Positions 25,062-34,066 of a stretch of DNA of 38,307 nt are shown piece by piece (the stretch's first letter is position 1; each line of letters begins with the position of its first letter). A program made the position numbers and the translations under genes. A model generated the notes under the pieces. It worked only from the letters and a program-made list of their open reading frames with translations. It was not told the origin of the DNA and did not search any database. The stretch comes from JBCDHN01 sp964351855 (GTDB lineage Bacteria; Verrucomicrobiota; Verrucomicrobiia; Verrucomicrobiales; DEV007), in assembly GCA_964351855.1 (NCBI GenBank), contig CAYGQD010000044.1:1-38307 (forward strand). Direction: 5' to 3'.

Positions 25062-25769
25062 ATGAAAGCGCCACACCGCTTGCTTCTTGCGTCCCTGCTC
25101 CTGGCCTTCCCCAGCCTTAGCCCGGGAGAACTCAGTCGAGAAACTGGAGCCATTTATCTGGAGGATTTTCTCCCCCCTTCACAGACGGTCATCCTCCGCG
25201 TCATTCACCCCGCTCCCATCTTTTATCAGATGGATGGCAAACGACGGCTTGGAACTCTCAAGGTCGGTTTCGATGCCGAAATCATCGCCATTGGGAACAA
25301 GGCCTACATGGTCCGCGCCAAAGCCCAACACGCGAATGTTTCTGGATGGATATCGCCCCAAGCGCTCCAAGCTCACAATGGAGCCGACTTCGTCAAAACG
25401 ATGAACGATCTCTATCAGCGCCAGTTGGTCGTGCAGGAAATCATCAAGCAGAAACAAGTCGCTCTCGGGATGACCCTTCGTGAGGTTCAGTTGTCACTCG
25501 GCAAACCCGACCGCCTCAATTCATCGATCGACGGCGAAGGGAAACACGACACCCTGGAATACATCACCTACGAACGCGTTCCTCAAATCCTCACCCTGTT
25601 CGACGACTTTGGATTTCCCTTTACCGAAGTCGTGCATGTCTCCGTTGAGATTGGGAAGGTCAGCATCAGTCTTAGCAACGACATCGTTCAAAGCATCAAA
25701 CACGAGGAAGCCGCCGGCAACTGCGCCAGCACCGTCGTCCTCTCCCCGCCTCCACCGCTCATTTTCTAA
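25062..25769 (+). CDS. Secreted protein with SH3-like and BamE/SmpA-like domains
   Basis: 235 residues. Signal peptide at 1-22 (RLLLASLLLAFPSLSPG). Residues about 35-105 read as a bacterial SH3 fold (ILRVIHPAPIFYQMDGKRRLG, then MVRAKAQHANVSGWISPQAL). Residues about 135-165 carry GMTLREVQLSLGKPDRLNSS followed by a YITYE strand, the 'GMT..EV...LG.P' pattern of the SmpA/OmlA (BamE) fold. The combination suggests a periplasmic or outer-membrane binding protein; no enzymatic residue is visible. The last 25 residues are poorly conserved and end in a proline run. It is divergent from hemL, and a terminator separates it from clpB. Confidence 0.75.
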   Translation: MKAPHRLLLASLLLAFPSLSPGELSRETGAIYLEDFLPPSQTVILRVIHPAPIFYQMDGKRRLGTLKVGFDAEIIAIGNKAYMVRAKAQHANVSGWISPQALQAHNGADFVKTMNDLYQRQLVVQEIIKQKQVALGMTLREVQLSLGKPDRLNSSIDGEGKHDTLEYITYERVPQILTLFDDFGFPFTEVVHVSVEIGKVSISLSNDIVQSIKHEEAAGNCASTVVLSPPPPLIF

Positions 25770-25828
25770 ACGACACGAGTCGTTCACGCGATAAAAGAGA
25801 GTCAGGTTGGCACATCCAAAGGGTGTCA

Positions 25829-25854
25829 TTGCGCGCCACGTTGGCGCATTTTTT
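25829..25854 (+). terminator. Intrinsic terminator between the SH3/BamE-like gene and clpB
   Basis: GCGCC (25833-25837) pairs with GGCGC (25843-25847) around the loop ACGTT and is followed by ATTTTTTCT. The short GC stem with six T is a good plus-strand terminator; it isolates clpB, which must then have its own promoter in the 80 bases that follow. No CIRCE or sigma-32-like heat-shock element is evident there. Confidence 0.7.
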
Positions 25855-25934
25855 CTCAAATTCCCAGATATCCCCCGTCCATCCTCTTGGAACGAAACGT
25901 GCTCTTCAACAGGTGAAAACCACCTACTGCTGCT

Positions 25935-28502
25935 ATGACTCTCAATAAACTCACCACGAAAATGCAGGAAGCGCTTCAGGAAGGGCAGGAAATTGCCAAC
26001 TCCTACGGCCATGCCGAAATTGCGCCCGCCCACGTCATTCTTTCGCTGACTCGACAAGAAGGCGGCTTGGCCGGCTCGCTCTTTGCCAAAATCGGAGGAC
26101 AGGCAACGAATTTGCAACAAGCCACCACAGACTTCATCGACCGCCTCCCAAAAACCCAAGGAGCGGTCTCTCAAGCTCAGCTCGGACGGGATCTTTCCGA
26201 GACCCTGCAGAGCGCCGATAAGGAACGCACCCGACTCAAAGATGAGTTCATCAGCGTTGAGCATTTCCTCCTGGCGGTGGCCGATTCCAAGTCCACGGCT
26301 GGTGATCTTTTGCGAAACGATGGCGTTACCAAGCAAGCGCTCGAACAAGCCCTCAAAGAAGTACGTGGAAGCCAGCGGGTAACCGATCAGGACCCTGAAG
26401 GAAAATATGAAGCGCTCGAGAAATACGGGACGGATCTGACTGCGCTCGCTCGGAAGGGGAAGATCGACCCGATCATTGGCCGGGATGAAGAGATTCGGCG
26501 CGTCATGCAGATCCTCTCCCGACGCACGAAGAACAATCCGGTCCTTATCGGCGAACCCGGCGTTGGGAAAACGGCCATCGCAGAGGGGCTCGCGAGACGC
26601 ATTGTGAGCGGAGATGTCCCGGACAGCTTGAAGAACAAGCGGCTCGTCGCCTTGGACCTCGGAGGGATGATTGCAGGCGCAAAGTACCGCGGTGAATTCG
26701 AAGATCGGCTCAAAGCATTCCTCAAGGAAGTCGTCTCCAGCGAAGGGCAAATCATCCTCTTCATTGATGAGTTGCACACCATTGTGGGCGCTGGAGCTGC
26801 GGAAGGTGCCGTCGATGCCTCCAATCTCCTGAAACCTCAGTTGGCCAGGGGCGAACTTCATGCCATTGGAGCGACCACCCTCGATGAATACCGCAAATAC
26901 ATCGAGAAAGACGCAGCCCTGGAGCGCCGTTTCCAGCCCGTGACCGTCGGCGAACCCAGTGTTGAAGATACCATCGCCATTCTCCGCGGAATCAAGGATC
27001 GCTACGAAGTCCACCACGGCGTCCGCGTGAAGGATTCCGCAATTGTCGCGGCCGCCAATCTCTCGAACCGATACATTTCCGATCGATTTCTCCCGGACAA
27101 AGCGGTCGATTTGATGGACGAAGCTGCGGCGCGCCTCAAAATCGAGCTCGATTCGATGCCGACCGAGATCGATCAGCTTGAGCGGCAAGGCATGCAATTG
27201 GAAATGGAACGCCAGGCTCTCGCAAAGGAGAAGGATGCAGCCTCGAAAGAGCGTCTCGAACGCGTCGAACGGGAATTGGCTGAGATTCGCGAGCAAGCCG
27301 ACCAGCAGAGAGCGCAGTGGCAGGGTGAAAAGGGGGAGATCGAAGAAGTTCGCAAGGCTCAAGAAGCGATTGAAAACGCGAAGAACGAATTGGAGCAAGC
27401 CCAACGTCTCGGCGACTTAGGTCGCGCCAGCGAGATTCAATACGGCATCCTCCCCGACCTGGAAAGACTGCTGCAAGCACAGAATGAGCGTCTTCACACC
27501 GAGGGGCGAATCCTCAAAGAGGAAGTCACCGAAGAAGATATTGCCAAAGTCGTTGCCACCTGGACCGGCATTCCGGTTTCCCGCCTTCAAGAAGGTGAAC
27601 GGAGCAAACTCACGCAGATGGAAGCCCGAATCGGAGAACGCGTCATTGGCCAACACCAAGCGATTGAGGCAGTTTCCAACGCCGTTCGTCGGGCCCGAGC
27701 TGGATTGCAGGACGAAAACCGACCGATTGGCTCGTTCCTCTTCCTCGGACCGACCGGAGTTGGCAAAACGGAATTGAGCCGCGCGCTCGCAGAGTTTCTG
27801 TTCGACGATGAGAACGCCATGATTCGCATTGATATGAGCGAATACATGGAGAAACACGCCGTTTCCCGACTGATCGGCGCTCCTCCCGGCTACGTCGGCT
27901 ATGAAGAAGGCGGCCAACTCAGTGAATCGGTTCGGCGTCGCCCCTATTCCGTGGTTCTGTTTGATGAAGTCGAAAAAGCCCATCCTGATGTTTTCAATGT
28001 GCTTCTCCAAGTTCTCGACGATGGACGAATCACGGATGGTCAGGGCCGGACCGTCGATTTCAAGAACACCGTCCTCATTATGACCAGCAACATCGGTAGC
28101 CAATATATCATGGCAGAAGAGAATGCCGAGCAGCGTGAGGCCAAGGTAATGGACGCGCTGCGGGGCCATTTTCGCCCTGAGTTTCTCAACCGCGTCGATG
28201 AGACGATCATTTTTGACCGTCTGAGCGAGGCTGATCTCAAGCAAATCGTCACGATCCAAGTCAAGCGGGTGGTGAAGCGACTCTCAGACCAGAAGTTGAA
28301 CCTGGAATTGAGTGACGCGGCGCTCGAGCTCCTCGCCAAATCCGGCTACGATCCGGTCTATGGAGCGCGACCTCTCAAGCGAGCGATACAGAAACTCGTG
28401 CTCGATCCATTGAGCCTCCAACTGCTCGACGGAAAGTTCCGAGAAGGCGACACGCTTCGTGGAGACGTCAAGAATGGTGAGCTGATGTTCACCGTCGCCT
28501 AA
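25935..28502 (+). CDS. clpB: ATP-dependent disaggregase chaperone ClpB
   Basis: 855 residues, the usual ClpB length. Clp N-domain at about 1-145; AAA+ domain 1 with Walker A GEPGVGKT at 206-213 (Lys212) and Walker [10 protein letters not shown]; a coiled-coil M domain at about 405-530, very rich in Glu, Gln, Arg; AAA+ domain 2 with Walker A GPTGVGKT at 605-612 (Lys611) and Walker [11 protein letters not shown]; then the C-terminal D2-small domain. The presence of a full M domain and the lack of an IGF/IGL-type ClpP loop identify ClpB and not ClpA/C. It disaggregates proteins with DnaK. A terminator upstream isolates it. A long open frame lies antisense within it but is a shadow. Confidence 0.98.
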
Positions 28503-28519
28503 ATTCCAATCTTGAGCGG

Positions 28520-28541
28520 AGCCGCGACTTCGTTCGCGGCT
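28520..28541. terminator. GC-rich 8-bp hairpin after clpB, possible terminator
   Basis: AGCCGCGA (28520-28527) and TCGCGGCT (28534-28541) form a perfect 8-bp stem with loop CTTCGT in the 51-base gap between clpB and the convergent lipoprotein gene. There is no T run on either side, so termination would need to be Rho-assisted or the hairpin serves to stabilise the mRNA end. Confidence 0.45.
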
Positions 28542-28553
28542 TCGCTAGCTTTG

Positions 28554-29006
28554 TCAGGGTGCCGGAATTTGCTGAATGCGCTCAAACGGTTCGGAATCGA
28601 CCTGCTCCTCCCGGATCGCGTGATAGACTCCATACCCTTTCCCCTCTTTCATCACATAAAGAACCTCGCCGCCCCCGGCCCACCAACCCATACAAGCTGC
28701 CACCGCATCGTTCGGGACGTCCCATTGTCCAGGCTCGATATTACCAAATCCAGCATTCACGTCTTTTCGAATCGCGTGCGTGGTCCCATCGACCACTAGA
28801 TGAACATTGGTCATTGGACCATTGGGATCATCTTGAGGACGGGTGGTCTCGAATTTCCAACTAACCGGGACAGAATCACTGGAAGTTGGAGCAGCAGATT
28901 CCGCCTCTTTGCTCGAAGCGGGAGCTTCCGTTTCCGGTGGCGTACAGCCGATCACGAAGATCAAGGCTGAGAAAAGAAGAAACCTATTCGTCACAAAAGC
29001 ATTCAT
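28554..29006 (-). CDS. Small lipoprotein of unknown function
   Basis: 150 residues. The N-terminus is a typical lipoprotein signal with lipobox VIGC, lipidated Cys21 (FLLFSALIFVIGC). A linker rich in Glu, Ala and Ser (about 22-45) follows, then a small domain with WKFETTRPQDDPNGPMTNV, the GGG motif at WWAGGGEVLYVMKEG, and a VYHAIREEQ C-terminal helix. No family recognised. It is convergent with clpB and read downstream of the GT2 glycosyltransferase, 84 bases apart, so co-transcription is possible. Confidence 0.78.
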   Translation of the reverse strand: MNAFVTNRFLLFSALIFVIGCTPPETEAPASSKEAESAAPTSSDSVPVSWKFETTRPQDDPNGPMTNVHLVVDGTTHAIRKDVNAGFGNIEPGQWDVPNDAVAACMGWWAGGGEVLYVMKEGKGYGVYHAIREEQVDSEPFERIQQIPAP

Positions 29007-29090
29007 GGCCCGAGACTAGAGCCACAGATTCATGCCCGCAATCAATTTCCCCCTCACCGCAGCCCCACGCCGCCAGCGCGATTGCCTGAA

Positions 29091-29846
29091 TCACTCCTCC
29101 GTAGCCTCGAGATCAAATCGCCGAGAATTCAGCCAACACACTCCAATCAAATCCTCCGTGGCTGGTTTTGCGCGCTTCAAACCAGCCCCATATTTGCTAT
29201 CACCGTGCTTCCGAGCCCGATGATTGACCGGTTCTTCGATCACGTTGTATCCTGCATTCTTGATCAAAGCGGGAATGAATCGATGCATGCCGGTGAACGG
29301 GATTAACGCTTGGCGACACTCTTGACGCATCACTTTCAACGTGCAGCCCGTGTCCCGAACTCCGTCATGGGTAAAGTAATTCCGGACGCCGTTCGCGATT
29401 TTGCTTTGGATCCGTTTGAAGCCGGTATCTTTCCGGTTCGCCCGATATCCGCAAACCATATCGGCCTCGTGACGCTCTAACGAGGCCATCAACTTGGGAA
29501 TATCCGCAGGGTCGTTCTGGAGATCTCCGTCGATCAAGGCGATCACTTCACCTTTCGCCCGCATCATTCCGGCATACATCGCCGCACTCTGGCCGGAATT
29601 TTTCTTCAAACGGATCACCCGGACTCGGTCCTTGCGCTCAATCTCGCTGACCGTGTTATCGCTCGATCCATCATCCACCAGAATCAGTTCGTAATCGATC
29701 GCTTCGAGAGCCTCTCCGATTTCTTGCTGAAGGGGCTGAACATTACCTTCCTCGTTATAGAGAGGGACAATCAACGACAATTTTGGGAATGATGCTTGGG
29801 GCTCGGACACTCGAGGCCAGATTGGAGAGGTTTCAGACTTCGGCAA
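29091..29846 (-). CDS. GT2-family glycosyltransferase, DPM1-like
   Basis: 251 residues from a TTG start at 29846; no ATG is available in the frame and GTG at 29810 is the other option. The catalytic domain opens with LSLIVPLYNEEGNVQPL, then LILVDDGSSDNT (DDGS) and ALIDGDLQNDPADIP (the DxD-like GDLQ), followed by VCGYRANRKDTGFKR and a C-terminal RARKHGDSKYG block, all typical of polyprenyl-phosphate mannose/glucose synthases and of undecaprenyl-linked GT2 enzymes. Unlike ArnC/GtrB-type enzymes there are no membrane helices at the C-terminus, so it resembles the soluble DPM1 form. The donor and acceptor are unknown; lipid-linked sugar synthesis for cell-surface glycans is the usual role. Confidence 0.9.
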   Translation of the reverse strand: MPKSETSPIWPRVSEPQASFPKLSLIVPLYNEEGNVQPLQQEIGEALEAIDYELILVDDGSSDNTVSEIERKDRVRVIRLKKNSGQSAAMYAGMMRAKGEVIALIDGDLQNDPADIPKLMASLERHEADMVCGYRANRKDTGFKRIQSKIANGVRNYFTHDGVRDTGCTLKVMRQECRQALIPFTGMHRFIPALIKNAGYNVIEEPVNHRARKHGDSKYGAGLKRAKPATEDLIGVCWLNSRRFDLEATEE

Positions 29847-30151
29847 GTAAAGTTTTGTCAGGGTGATCGGTCCTTTGAAACGTCAATTGGCAAGCCCGCT
29901 GGTTGTGTTTACCAACCGGTGCCCTCCGCCCTCCGCCCTTCTCCCCTCTCACTCAAAGCCAAGTCGATGAAAAATCACATTCCTACCACCCGAATCCTCA
30001 TCATGGTGAAGGCGGTTCACGGCAGTAAATCGGGAGTCCACCATCATCCGGCAAGCAAACTACGAAGTCCTGAAAGCGCGCCATCAATCGATCGAAGGCG
30101 TTCGCGAATAGCTCTTTTCCTCGAAGTATCGGAGGCCTTTCTCGAACTTCG
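29847..30151. other. Intergenic stretch without a gene
   Basis: About 305 bases between two minus-strand genes. Short open frames here have no recognisable sequence. A near-tandem CCCTCCG motif occurs around 29932-29941 and a small GGTTG/CAACC hairpin near 29901-29917; neither is convincing as a regulatory site. The promoter of the GT2 gene should lie in the left part. Confidence 0.4.
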
Positions 30152-31444
30152 TTAGATCAGTTCCAATCCCCGCATGGTTCCTTTGCTCGTCGCAAACCGA
30201 TCTGTTTCGACGCCGAGCCGCTGGAGCGTGCTGACAAAGAGATTCGGCAAGGGATAATCATGACGGCCACCGAGTTTGATGTGCTGACTGTGACGAAATC
30301 CACCACCGGCGATAAGGACCGGAAGATGGTGGTTGGTATGCGCATTCGCGTTCCCCATGCAGGTCCCGTAAATCACGGAGGTTCGATCGAGCAGCGGAGA
30401 TCCTTCTTCTTTCGACTCTCCTAGTTGGTCGAGTAGCGTTGCCAATTCTTGGAACTGCGCTTCCTCGATCCGCCGCAACTGCTCCAGCTTCTCTTTCTGA
30501 TTCCCGTGATGCGTCAGTGGGTGCGTGCCGGTATCGACACCTGGAATATTGGGCTTCGCGGCGTTCTGATGAATGTAAATGGAGATGAGCCGAGTCGAGT
30601 CCGTTTCCACCGCAAGTCGAGCCAAATCGAACATGACCCGAGTTCGCTCGATCAACGCGCCCGGGTCCTTGAAGTCCCTCAGAATCGGCGCATCCACGCC
30701 GACTTTCGGTTTCAGCTCCCATTCCTCGGACTTGTGGAGCCTTTGCTCCAGCTCCCGAACGCCAGTGAAGAATTGATCGAGCTTATCCCGGTCCGCCGAG
30801 CCAACCCGACTACCCAACTGCCGCGCGCGCTCGCCAACGGAATCGAGAATACTGCGCCCCTGACGAAGCTTCGTGACTTGGCTCTCCACTTCTTGAGCGG
30901 ATCCTTGGATGAACAACTGCCGGAACAGGGCCGACGGCGAATCCTGCCCCGGGATCTGAACGCCTGATTGGGTGTAGGAAAGGCTCTGCTTGGTCCCCAC
31001 GGATAGGGCCAGCGATGGGAACCGATTGAGATGACCGATCCGATCCGCCGCGTATTGATCGACCGAAATCGAATTCCGAAACCCGCCTCGCCCCGGATGG
31101 GGTGCGGCCGTCAGGAAACATCGCTCCGCGCTATGTCCGCCATCGACCTCAGGGTGAGAAACCCCGGAAAAGATCGTCATTTTCTGGCGATGCCGGTCCA
31201 GCAGTTTCAGATAGGGCGAAGCCTCGTAATCGCGGCCCTCACCTTTTGGGAAAAAGTATTGCGGAAGGATTCCCTGATTGGTCTGGATGGCGATCAATCG
31301 TTGAACTTCCAGGTTTTCGGCGGCGTGGGCTGGACGCGGCAGCATTGAATCCAACAAGGGAAGGGCGAGGCTAACTCCGAAACCGCGAAGCACGGTCCGG
31401 CGGCTCAAGGGCGAGAAAGAAGGGCGGGTTTTCATGTTCAACAT
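30152..31444 (-). CDS. Tat-exported DUF1552 protein
   Basis: 430 residues from the ATG at 31444; Met4 at 31435 is the alternative. The N-terminus carries a twin-arginine signal (SPLSRRTVLRGFGVSLALPLL). The rest matches the DUF1552 family: GILPQYFFPKGEGRDYE, then SHPEVDGGHSAERCFLTA, and near the end NAHTNHHLPVLIAGGGFRHSQH with GGRHDYPLPNLFVSTLQRLG, a characteristic pattern of this planctomycete/verrucomicrobial family. Function unknown. It lies 14 bases after the DUF1592-type cytochrome gene and forms the usual two-gene operon with it, so the pair is probably a periplasmic oxidoreductase-like or metal-dependent complex. Confidence 0.95.
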   Translation of the reverse strand: MLNMKTRPSFSPLSRRTVLRGFGVSLALPLLDSMLPRPAHAAENLEVQRLIAIQTNQGILPQYFFPKGEGRDYEASPYLKLLDRHRQKMTIFSGVSHPEVDGGHSAERCFLTAAPHPGRGGFRNSISVDQYAADRIGHLNRFPSLALSVGTKQSLSYTQSGVQIPGQDSPSALFRQLFIQGSAQEVESQVTKLRQGRSILDSVGERARQLGSRVGSADRDKLDQFFTGVRELEQRLHKSEEWELKPKVGVDAPILRDFKDPGALIERTRVMFDLARLAVETDSTRLISIYIHQNAAKPNIPGVDTGTHPLTHHGNQKEKLEQLRRIEEAQFQELATLLDQLGESKEEGSPLLDRTSVIYGTCMGNANAHTNHHLPVLIAGGGFRHSQHIKLGGRHDYPLPNLFVSTLQRLGVETDRFATSKGTMRGLELI

Positions 31445-31458
31445 TCGGCAACGAAGGG

Positions 31459-33990
31459 TTATTTGGATCGGAAGGTTTCACTGAGAACGACTCGCTCCAG
31501 CAGGCCTCTTACGGGGAATCCGTCAGGCTCAGTCGCATCCAGGATCGACTCAATCTCAGGGCGATCCGCAAACGAAATCCCAGCACCGGTCGCAAACGTG
31601 TGCAGGCGCTCAGTGAGGTTGCGGGCCAACTGACGCTCTTCGCGGAGCAACAGCTCACGGTATTCGAAAATGTCTTGAAACGGCTGACCATCTTCGGTCA
31701 TACCTGACGCATCGACCGGCAAACCTTGTTTGTAACGCACGGTACGGTTGGCAACTTGAAGCTCGAGGGGCGTTCCTTCCCCTAGTGAGCGATAATGGTC
31801 GCGCCAAGCCCCCATGACATCGAAGTTCTCCAAGGCAAAGCCGGGAGGGTCAATGGAAGCGTGGCAACCGGCACACGATTCAGAGCGACTGTGCAATTCC
31901 AGCAGCTCTCGGATCGATTTTGCGCCCTGCGTATCCGGTTCAATCGCTCCAGCGTCCGGCGGAGGAGCGGCGGCAGGTGTTCCCAAGATGCGTTCGATGA
32001 CCCAGGCTCCACGAATCACGGGCGAAGACGTCAATCCATTCGCGGTGACCTTGAGAACGCTGGATTGCGTCAGGAAACCACCGCGTGGAGAGCCCCGCGG
32101 CAAGGCGACACGTCGAATCTCCATTCCCTGCACGCCCTCCAAGTCGTAGAGCTCGGCGAGCCGCTCATTGACCATCACAAAATCGGCGTCCACGGCAGTC
32201 CGCGAAGGCAAATTCGCGCGAACCATCTCCGCGAAGGTGGCGACGGCTTCGTTCACCCCCGAATCGACGAGGTGATAATCGCAGAAGTATTCGGGAAAGA
32301 GGAATCGATCCGGCGAGGTCTCATGAACGTGGCGAAGTTCCAGCCATTGCCCGGCGAAGTCCGCAAAGAATCGCTGGGCTTTCCCGTCCGCCAAGAGACG
32401 GCGGAGTTCGCTTTTTAAGCCGTCCGTGGTTTCCAACGCCCCGGATTCAGCGGCTGCAATCAGTTGAGCATCCGGCATGGACCTCCAGCAAAGATAGGAT
32501 AAGCGCGACGCCAGCGCATAGGTATCCAACTGGCCCGGCTCTTCCTGAAAATAGAGAAAATCCGGAGAGCAAAGCGCCGCTTTGTAGGCTTGACGCATCG
32601 CATCCTGAAAGCAGGCTTTGTCGTCTATCAATTCGCGGGCGAACTTCAAACAACGTTGAACTTCACTCTCTTCCGGCGGACGGCGATAGGCGCGCTCCAT
32701 AAAGTCTCGCAGCAGCCTCTCCGCGTCTTGGTGAGGATTCGTGGAAACGACCATCATCATTTCCGGAGGCAGTTGAAACGTTTCGCGCAGCCCCCGCTTA
32801 TTGGCCGTCACATCGGGCAAATTGAGTGCTTCGGGTAGCCGCAACCCACTTGCTTCTGTCCAAGGAGCGGTCGGAAGATCCCCGAACAGCCGCCGGTAGC
32901 TCTGTGGCGGCCAGGCTTCCTCCTTACAATCGGGATCCGCGAACGGTCCTTCGATCTCAAACCAATCGACCGCGATGGCTTCCCCTCGATAATTGGGATC
33001 TTTGACCGTGCGATCATCCAGGGTAGCACAGAAAAACTCGAGCAATTCATCCTGATTCTGCCAGGCCACAAACTCGACCACGCCGCCGTCGGGACCATCC
33101 GGAACATCGAACTTCCCAAGCGTCCGTTTGGCCGCCGTATTGATCCATGCGACGTGTCCCCGCTGCGGGGCGGACATCTGTCCCGTCGCCTTATCGAAGG
33201 TAAAACTGCGGCAGCGAGTGCGGAATCTATACCATCCCGCAATCTTCGGAGAAGTGTTTCGGATTCTTCGCGGTGCCTGAGCGCTGTTCGGCTGTCCCAG
33301 GAACGGCACCCACTCCGGCCTCATCTCTCCTTGCGCGTGACGCTCTTTCCAATCCTTGCCCAGGTAGCGCCCCTCTTCCGTGAACCACGTCCGAACGTTC
33401 TCCGGTTTCATCGGCGGCCGAAGCTGCATCGCCCCATCAATCGCCACTTCAGCGGCATCAAGAAACCGGCCCAGTTGGATGTAGGACACCTCCTGAGCCT
33501 CGGCCACATTATCAAATCCGTGCACCTCGGGATCCGGTGGCAGCATGTTTTTCAGCTCGAGCCACGGTGCCGCGAGAAGATCTCGAAGGGTGTTCTCGTA
33601 TTCGGTGGGATTCAGTCGCCGCCCGCCAACGCGTCCCTGCTCGGAATAGCGGGTCTGCCATTCTTCTTCCAATGTCGTTGCCGTGACTGCGACAAAGGCA
33701 CCCAGGTCCTCTCGATCCGGTCGCCGCTTCTTCTCCGGCGGCATTTCGCCCGACTTCGCGCGGTCACGCACCTTCGTCCAGATCGCCAGATTGTTGATAT
33801 CGTCAGGATTGAACTCCAGCTCGAGCAAATTCAATCCGCCGCCCTTGGTCGTGACATCATCGTGACACTCGATACAATGTTGGTCGAGAAAGCTCAGGAT
33901 GGGCGGCGATTGCAAGTCAGCAACGCTCTTGGAAGCAAGGAGCAGGACGCTTCCAATAAGCAAAAGAAAAGGGTTCCGACGTTTCGCCAT
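31459..33990 (-). CDS. Secreted PSCyt1/DUF1587-DUF1595-DUF1592-DUF1588-DUF1585 c-type cytochrome protein
   Basis: 843 residues from the ATG at 33990 (MAKRRNPFLL); an ATG at 34026 would precede the signal peptide. Signal at 5-24. A PSCyt1-type heme-binding site Cys39-IE-Cys42-His43 (CIECH) follows. Then come the domains of the large planctomycete/verrucomicrobial family in the usual order: DUF1587 (GRRLNPTEYENTLRDLL, about 120-185), DUF1595 (around 415-480), DUF1592 (FLYFQEEPG, then ALASRLSYLCWRSMPDAQL, about 485-615), DUF1588 with a second CAGCH at Cys706-His710 (about 640-740), and DUF1585 at the end. It is the first gene of an operon with the DUF1552 gene. The pair is clade-typical; a periplasmic redox role is usually inferred, substrate unknown. 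Confidence 0.95.
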   Translation of the reverse strand: MAKRRNPFLLLIGSVLLLASKSVADLQSPPILSFLDQHCIECHDDVTTKGGGLNLLELEFNPDDINNLAIWTKVRDRAKSGEMPPEKKRRPDREDLGAFVAVTATTLEEEWQTRYSEQGRVGGRRLNPTEYENTLRDLLAAPWLELKNMLPPDPEVHGFDNVAEAQEVSYIQLGRFLDAAEVAIDGAMQLRPPMKPENVRTWFTEEGRYLGKDWKERHAQGEMRPEWVPFLGQPNSAQAPRRIRNTSPKIAGWYRFRTRCRSFTFDKATGQMSAPQRGHVAWINTAAKRTLGKFDVPDGPDGGVVEFVAWQNQDELLEFFCATLDDRTVKDPNYRGEAIAVDWFEIEGPFADPDCKEEAWPPQSYRRLFGDLPTAPWTEASGLRLPEALNLPDVTANKRGLRETFQLPPEMMMVVSTNPHQDAERLLRDFMERAYRRPPEESEVQRCLKFARELIDDKACFQDAMRQAYKAALCSPDFLYFQEEPGQLDTYALASRLSYLCWRSMPDAQLIAAAESGALETTDGLKSELRRLLADGKAQRFFADFAGQWLELRHVHETSPDRFLFPEYFCDYHLVDSGVNEAVATFAEMVRANLPSRTAVDADFVMVNERLAELYDLEGVQGMEIRRVALPRGSPRGGFLTQSSVLKVTANGLTSSPVIRGAWVIERILGTPAAAPPPDAGAIEPDTQGAKSIRELLELHSRSESCAGCHASIDPPGFALENFDVMGAWRDHYRSLGEGTPLELQVANRTVRYKQGLPVDASGMTEDGQPFQDIFEYRELLLREERQLARNLTERLHTFATGAGISFADRPEIESILDATEPDGFPVRGLLERVVLSETFRSK

Positions 33991-34066
33991 CGATGGTCGA
34001 TAGCGAAACGAAGGGGGAGTTTGCAAAGTATTTTACCTCCAGTTTCAAAATGCCGCCCTCTCGAGA

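Noticed and set aside
25521..27404. Long minus-strand open frame of 627 codons covering the end of the SH3/BamE gene and the first half of clpB
   Set aside because: It lies wholly opposite confident genes, has no recognisable domain and contains a biased Phe/Leu/Arg composition that mirrors the ClpB coding strand.
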